Below, one piece after another: positions 63,949-64,000 of a stretch of 64,000 nucleotides of DNA. The stretch covers positions 23,129 to 87,128 of the forward strand of contig NZ_NUNF01000034.1 of the NCBI RefSeq assembly GCF_002585305.1, in the 5' to 3' direction. Numbering within the stretch: position 1 is the stretch's first letter; the number at the start of each line of letters is the position of its first letter. This stretch comes from Bacillus sp. AFS037270. Its GTDB lineage: Bacteria; Bacillota; Bacilli; Bacillales_B; DSM-18226. Below the pieces are notes generated by a model. It did no database searches. It saw only the letters and a list, made by a program, of their open reading frames with translations, and was not told the origin of the DNA. The position numbers and the translations under genes were made by a program.

Positions 63949-64000
63949 TATAAATAAAAAAGAAAAACGCTTCTCTTCCCTAGAGCGCGTTACTTTCTAA

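Overview
The window looks like the chromosome of a low-GC Gram-positive bacterium of the Bacillaceae (Bacillus, Neobacillus or Peribacillus type). The signs are strong AGGAGG-like ribosome binding sites, many rho-independent terminators, cre-like and PhoP-box-like sites, a Gram-positive LexA box, and gene families typical of soil bacilli. I see no rRNA, tRNA, CRISPR array or intact transposon. The species assignment is inference.

Layout. (1) 1-7,600 is a decayed stretch: remnants of a short-chain dehydrogenase, an IS3 transposase, cobyrinate diamide synthase, fructokinase, sucrose-6-phosphate hydrolase and a SinI-like antirepressor, with an intact GntP permease and a 3-hydroxyacyl-CoA dehydrogenase-like gene among them. 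(2) 8,700-14,500 holds two large secreted phosphoesterases, each preceded by PhoP-box-like repeats at 11-bp spacing, with tiny genes and a decayed DNA-binding gene between them. (3) 14,500-16,450 holds more relics: an ATP-dependent DNA ligase abutting a YesM-type sensor kinase fragment. (4) 16,500-32,700 is an aromatic-type catabolic island: ferredoxin, extradiol dioxygenase, VOC protein, amidase, Rieske oxygenase, M19 dipeptidase-like protein, a permease, two CaiB-type CoA transferases, a DUF35 protein, a thiolase-like protein, a XylR-N/V4R/PucR regulator and an MFS symporter. (5) 33,150-42,700 is the urease operon ureABCEFGD with a sodium:solute symporter, its small partner and a divergent regulator. 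That regulator joins a receptor-type amide/urea-binding domain to a truncated sigma-54 activator ATPase. A candidate sigma-54 promoter and inverted-repeat upstream sites lie between them. (6) 42,900-50,700 is a glucosaminate-type sugar-acid operon: GntP permease, GntR regulator, KDG kinase, aldolase, ammonia lyase, deacetylase, followed upstream by an NCS1 permease. (7) 51,700-60,400 is a dicarboxylate operon: ABM protein, D-malate-type dehydrogenase, maleate isomerase-like protein, HMG-CoA-lyase-like protein, LeuD/LeuC-like hydratase, CoA transferase, MFS transporter and GntR regulator. It fits maleate and citraconate/citramalate use. (8) 61,500-64,000 holds a fused trypsin-like protease/DNA-RNA nuclease and a yolD relic that keeps its LexA box.

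Taken together this is an accessory catabolic region: transporter, regulator and enzymes repeat several times, each for an unusual carbon or nitrogen source (aromatic or amide, urea, amino sugar acid, dicarboxylate) or for phosphate. It has lost several older functions. The most unusual items are the protease-nuclease fusion, the receptor/sigma-54 activator hybrid with its promoter architecture, the four-gene set resembling benzylsuccinate-type beta-oxidation, and the paired Pho-controlled phosphoesterases, one of which has an in-frame TGA in its signal peptide.
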